Assembly (NCBI GenBank): GCA_024229515.1
Contig: JAAESI010000139.1
Location: 21,557 to 85,556, forward strand
DNA: 64,000 nt
Direction: 5' to 3'
Source: Pseudomonadota bacterium
GTDB lineage: Bacteria; Myxococcota_A; UBA796; UBA9615
Made by a program: the position numbers and the translations under genes. The notes under the pieces are model-generated. The model was not told where the DNA came from. It saw only the letters and a list, made by a program, of their open reading frames with translations, and made no database searches. Below, in pieces: positions 61,472 to 64,000 of this stretch. Positions within the stretch are counted from its first letter, which is position 1. The number at the start of each line of letters is the position of its first letter.

Positions 61472-62406
61472 CAGCCCCCGATGAAGCGGAAGACGAGGGC
61501 GGTGATGCCCGACATGGCGGCGACGCCGACGAAGCTCGCCGTCCACAGGATGATCACGCTGCGCTGGATGTCCTCGGGCGCGATCGGGTCGACGACCTTC
61601 TGCTCGACGGTCTGCGTCTGGGTGACGCCGAGCCCGGACTCCACGCCCAGGGCGATCCGCCGCAGGGGGGCGCTGCCCTTGTGGTTCAGGAACCCGGCCA
61701 TGGCGCGGGCTCGCGAGCCGCCCGCCAGCGGGATCACGAGGTAGACCACGATCACGGAGAACCAGGCCGCCGGCAGGGTCAGCCAGTACTCCGCCTTCAG
61801 CGTGTACTTCCACAGCGGATCGTCGGGGCTGTCGGAGCGCCGCGAGTGGCCGGCGAGCTCATGCACGCAGGCGGCCATCAGCGCCACGCCCATCCCCAGG
61901 GTCACCCCCCAGAAGGTCACCAGCAGCGCCTTTTCGACGACGCTCTCGCTCATGCGATGCACCGTGGCGCGGGCGATCGCCTGGGGGCTCCCGTCGACCG
62001 GTTCTCCCTCGATGTGGTGCAGCCACTGGCCCGCCACGTCGGCGTTCTCGGCCAGGAGGCTGCGCATCACGTCCCCGCCCGCGGCGGAGCGACGGCGGGT
62101 GCCGAACAGCAGGAAGAAGAGGATCACCCAGACGACGAACTTGCCGGGGGCGCCTTCGCCGAAGACCCAGGCGGTCTGGGTGATGCCCCAGCCGATGACC
62201 CAGGTGCCGCCGAGCAGCCACGCCGCGAGGATCAGCCCCGCGCGTTCGGGCTTGCCCGCTAGGCCCGTGCGCATGACGAACTCGAGGCGTTCACCGCCGC
62301 GCTGCACGAGGCGGGGGAGCAAGGGCTCCCACCGGCGCGTATTGATCACGGCGTCCAGGCACCAGCCGAGCAGCGGCGCCAGGCCCACCCACCAGGGGTT
62401 GTCCAT
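61471..62406 (-). CDS. CobD/CbiB-family-like integral membrane protein
   Basis: 311 aa from ATG 62406, 7 nt after the barrel gene's stop. Several membrane helices and the pattern PLLGWCLDAVINTRRWEPLLP near the start, AENADVAGQWLHHIEGEPVD and IARATVHRMSESVVEKALL, which recalls the CbiB/CobD adenosylcobinamide-phosphate synthase signature (arginine-rich N-terminal and R-E/A-x-V-x-x-L-x-E-N/S-x-x-x region). Divergent: length and several conserved positions differ, and no other cobalamin gene is near. AmpE, a related envelope protein, is an alternative. Translationally coupled to the GT-C-like gene. Confidence 0.62.
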   Translation of the reverse strand: MDNPWWVGLAPLLGWCLDAVINTRRWEPLLPRLVQRGGERLEFVMRTGLAGKPERAGLILAAWLLGGTWVIGWGITQTAWVFGEGAPGKFVVWVILFFLLFGTRRRSAAGGDVMRSLLAENADVAGQWLHHIEGEPVDGSPQAIARATVHRMSESVVEKALLVTFWGVTLGMGVALMAACVHELAGHSRRSDSPDDPLWKYTLKAEYWLTLPAAWFSVIVVYLVIPLAGGSRARAMAGFLNHKGSAPLRRIALGVESGLGVTQTQTVEQKVVDPIAPEDIQRSVIILWTASFVGVAAMSGITALVFRFIGG

Positions 62407-62413
62407 CAACGGA

Positions 62414-64000
62414 TCAGAAGCTTGCCTGAATCAGCAGGTTCAAGCCCAGCCGTTGGGCCTGCGCTTCGTCGAGCACCCGGTCGTCACTGCCGCGACCTCG
62501 GCGGGTCACGTTGTAATCCTGGGTGTAGGAAACCTCTCCGACGATCGCGAGGATCGAGCTCAAGTGCCACTTGAGGGAGCCCTTGACGCTGATGATCGTG
62601 AACGCCGAGGCGACGTCCGACGGCATCAACTCGTAGTCGTTGGCCTCGCGGATGACCTCGAGGCGGCGGTCGCCGTTGGAGTCCTCGCCGGACAGGAACG
62701 AGGCGGGCTGCATGATGCCGACGACCACGCCGGGCGTGATGTGCGCCTTTTCGATGTACCAATCCCACCACACCGCGCCGTAGATCTGCGGCTTGCGGAT
62801 CGTCTCGTCCGCGAAGCTCAGGAACGGGGTCAGGCCGGGCACGTTGAACACGAGGAAGCTGACGTCGCGGTAGACGACGTCCACGCCGACCCGCATCGAC
62901 TTCAGGAAGCGCGCCTGGGCGAACACGCCGCCCGTGATCGCGTTGTCGAAGGCCTGCTCACTGGGGTTGTCCGCGTTGATGAGCGACTGCCACAGCGTCG
63001 TGAACTCGGCGCCTACGCCGAAGCCCCAGGCGCCCTCGTAGTTGGGCACCATCGACCGCGAGTAGGTGAAGTTGTCGTAGGTGTTCCGCAGGTCTTTGAG
63101 GTCCGGGCTCAGGCCCATCTTCGTGCGGAGCGTCAGCTGCGCCCGCTGGGACACGCCGAAGGCGGTCAACGGGGTGCTGCGGAAGGGGTCCTGCTCGAAC
63201 GTGCCGCGGTAGAAGTAGCCGCCGCTGGCGTCGTAGCTGAGCTTGAAGTCCTTCCCCAGGTCGAAGTTCGGGCCCACGCCCGCGAGCACGCCCCAGTAGT
63301 TCTCCGCCTCGTCGTTGTCGGCGCGTAGCTGCACCAGCGACTTGGCGCCCACGAACGCATAGAAGCGGTCCGACTTGAAGGCCAGCTTGGCGCCCGGCAC
63401 CGGCCCCTGGTTGCGCACCCAGATCTGGTTGCCGCCCCAGGTGAGGTCGTAGGTGTAGCCCAGCCGGAAGCGGTTGGAGCTGTATGGCCACGCCGTCAGC
63501 TTCAGGCTCGGTCCGGTCTTTTCGTTGTTGAAGAAGAACTCGAGGCCGATGTAGCTGCCGTCGTCCTTGAAGCGGCCGATGAGCTGGTTGTCGTCGGGGT
63601 CGCGCGACAGCTCGAACTCGGCCACGAACGCGCCCTCGGTCTCCACGAACGGCAGGTACCCGGCGGAGCCGGCGTACAGGACCATGTGGGTCTCGCTGAC
63701 GACGGCCTGCTTCTCGCTGTTGAGCCCCTCGAAGAAGAGCTCCGGGTACTCGTTGGCCATGCCGAGGTTGGGGGACCGGTCGTCCGTGCCCGCCAGCAGG
63801 TTGTCGTCGCCGATGTAGAAGGTCAGCGTCGTGCCGATGAAGTCGGACCACGTCGGGCGCGGAGCCTCGGGCTCGGGCGCGGGCCCGTGCCAGGGCTTCT
63901 GCTCCCCCGAGGGCCAACTCTGCACGAAGCCCTCTTCCTCTTCCTCTTCCTCTTCCTCTTCCTCTTCCTCTTCCTCTTCCTCTTCCTCTTCCTCTTCCTC
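62414..64000 (-). CDS. Outer-membrane beta-barrel-like protein with N-terminal poly-Glu (5' end outside window)
   Basis: The frame is open to the right edge. At least 23 successive Glu codons (GAG/GAA alternating) precede GFVQSWPSGEQKPW; then a strand-rich protein of ~500 residues: TLTFYIGDDNLLAGTDDRS, FVAEFELSRDPDDNQLIGRF, amphipathic alternating strands, and a terminal Phe (NLLIQASF), the classical C-terminal signature read by the BAM complex. Probably a porin-like or transporter barrel; some resemblance to the alginate/carbohydrate porin plan but I cannot assign a family. First visible gene of the operon with the CobD/CbiB-like and GT-C-like genes. Signal peptide not visible. Confidence 0.72.
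   Translation of the reverse strand, partial: EEEEEEEEEEEEEEEEEEEEEEEGFVQSWPSGEQKPWHGPAPEPEAPRPTWSDFIGTTLTFYIGDDNLLAGTDDRSPNLGMANEYPELFFEGLNSEKQAVVSETHMVLYAGSAGYLPFVETEGAFVAEFELSRDPDDNQLIGRFKDDGSYIGLEFFFNNEKTGPSLKLTAWPYSSNRFRLGYTYDLTWGGNQIWVRNQGPVPGAKLAFKSDRFYAFVGAKSLVQLRADNDEAENYWGVLAGVGPNFDLGKDFKLSYDASGGYFYRGTFEQDPFRSTPLTAFGVSQRAQLTLRTKMGLSPDLKDLRNTYDNFTYSRSMVPNYEGAWGFGVGAEFTTLWQSLINADNPSEQAFDNAITGGVFAQARFLKSMRVGVDVVYRDVSFLVFNVPGLTPFLSFADETIRKPQIYGAVWWDWYIEKAHITPGVVVGIMQPASFLSGEDSNGDRRLEVIREANDYELMPSDVASAFTIISVKGSLKWHLSSILAIVGEVSYTQDYNVTRRGRGSDDRVLDEAQAQRLGLNLLIQASF
63932..64000. repeat. Hexanucleotide repeat encoding poly-Glu
   Basis: CTCTTC/CTTCCT hexamers repeat without interruption for at least 69 nt to the window edge (GAGGAA on the coding strand). 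Slippage by whole hexamers would add or remove Glu pairs in frame; other slippage would shift the frame of the barrel gene. True length cannot be seen. Confidence 0.9.

Overview
The window looks like a chromosomal segment of a Myxococcota-type (former Deltaproteobacteria) bacterium, probably a metagenome or long-read assembly. The base composition is very GC-rich. Four clear proteins and one probable one end in a MYXO-CTERM-like tail (Cys, short hydrophobic helix, Arg cluster). About fifteen genes start with lipoprotein signal peptides, several followed by Asp-rich linkers. MopE-like Asp/Cys repeats, FG-GAP/VCBS repeats, a eukaryote-like Ser/Thr kinase, a STAND-type ATPase with tetratricopeptide repeats and a DUF4423-like regulator remnant also fit that group. 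No rRNA, tRNA, CRISPR array, transposase, integrase or phage gene was seen.

Layout. 0-5.8 kb: C-terminal part of an alpha-2-macroglobulin overlapping pbpC (PBP1C), then a convergent secreted serine protease broken by one base at its catalytic His. 5.8-10.7 kb: a tightly overlapping minus-strand set (Tat-exported gluconate-dehydrogenase-subunit-3-like protein, GMC oxidoreductase, TPR lipoprotein), a prolyl-hydroxylase-like 2OG oxygenase and a broken lipoprotein. 10.7-24.6 kb: Ycf46-like AAA ATPase, FG-GAP lipoprotein, glycine-rich RRM protein, DUF2079 membrane protein, alpha/beta-hydrolase lipoprotein, M48 protease, DAO-type FAD oxidoreductase, diiron ferritin-like protein. 24.6-39.2 kb: an accessory stretch rich in surface proteins and damaged genes: a lipoprotein with two in-frame stops and two frameshifts, a C45-type acyltransferase, an RTX-repeat lipoprotein, a multi-PPC lipoprotein, 52-bp tandem repeats, a truncated Asp-rich lipoprotein joined to a frameshifted HTH gene, and a very large VCBS/MopE gene fused in frame to an exported protein. 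39.2-50.7 kb: GH5 endoglycoceramidase-like lipoprotein, methyltransferase, MYXO-CTERM trypsin-like protease, GxGYxYP-type lipoprotein, Ser/Thr kinase, transglutaminase-like lipoprotein with a small partner. 50.7-64 kb: GT-C-like membrane proteins, STAND ATPase, FGE-like protein overlapping a beta-helix MYXO-CTERM protein, a rearranged junction near 58.9 kb, and an operon of outer-membrane barrel, CobD/CbiB-like and GT-C-like proteins whose first gene runs off the right edge through a poly-Glu hexanucleotide repeat.

Taken together, most genes build or process the cell surface: peptidoglycan synthesis, secreted proteases and glycosidases, adhesin-like repeat proteins and polytopic enzymes that may act on lipid-linked sugars. 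Many apparent lesions fall in G or C homopolymers, so sequencing indels are a serious alternative to real gene decay. That question should be settled before any of the broken genes are interpreted.
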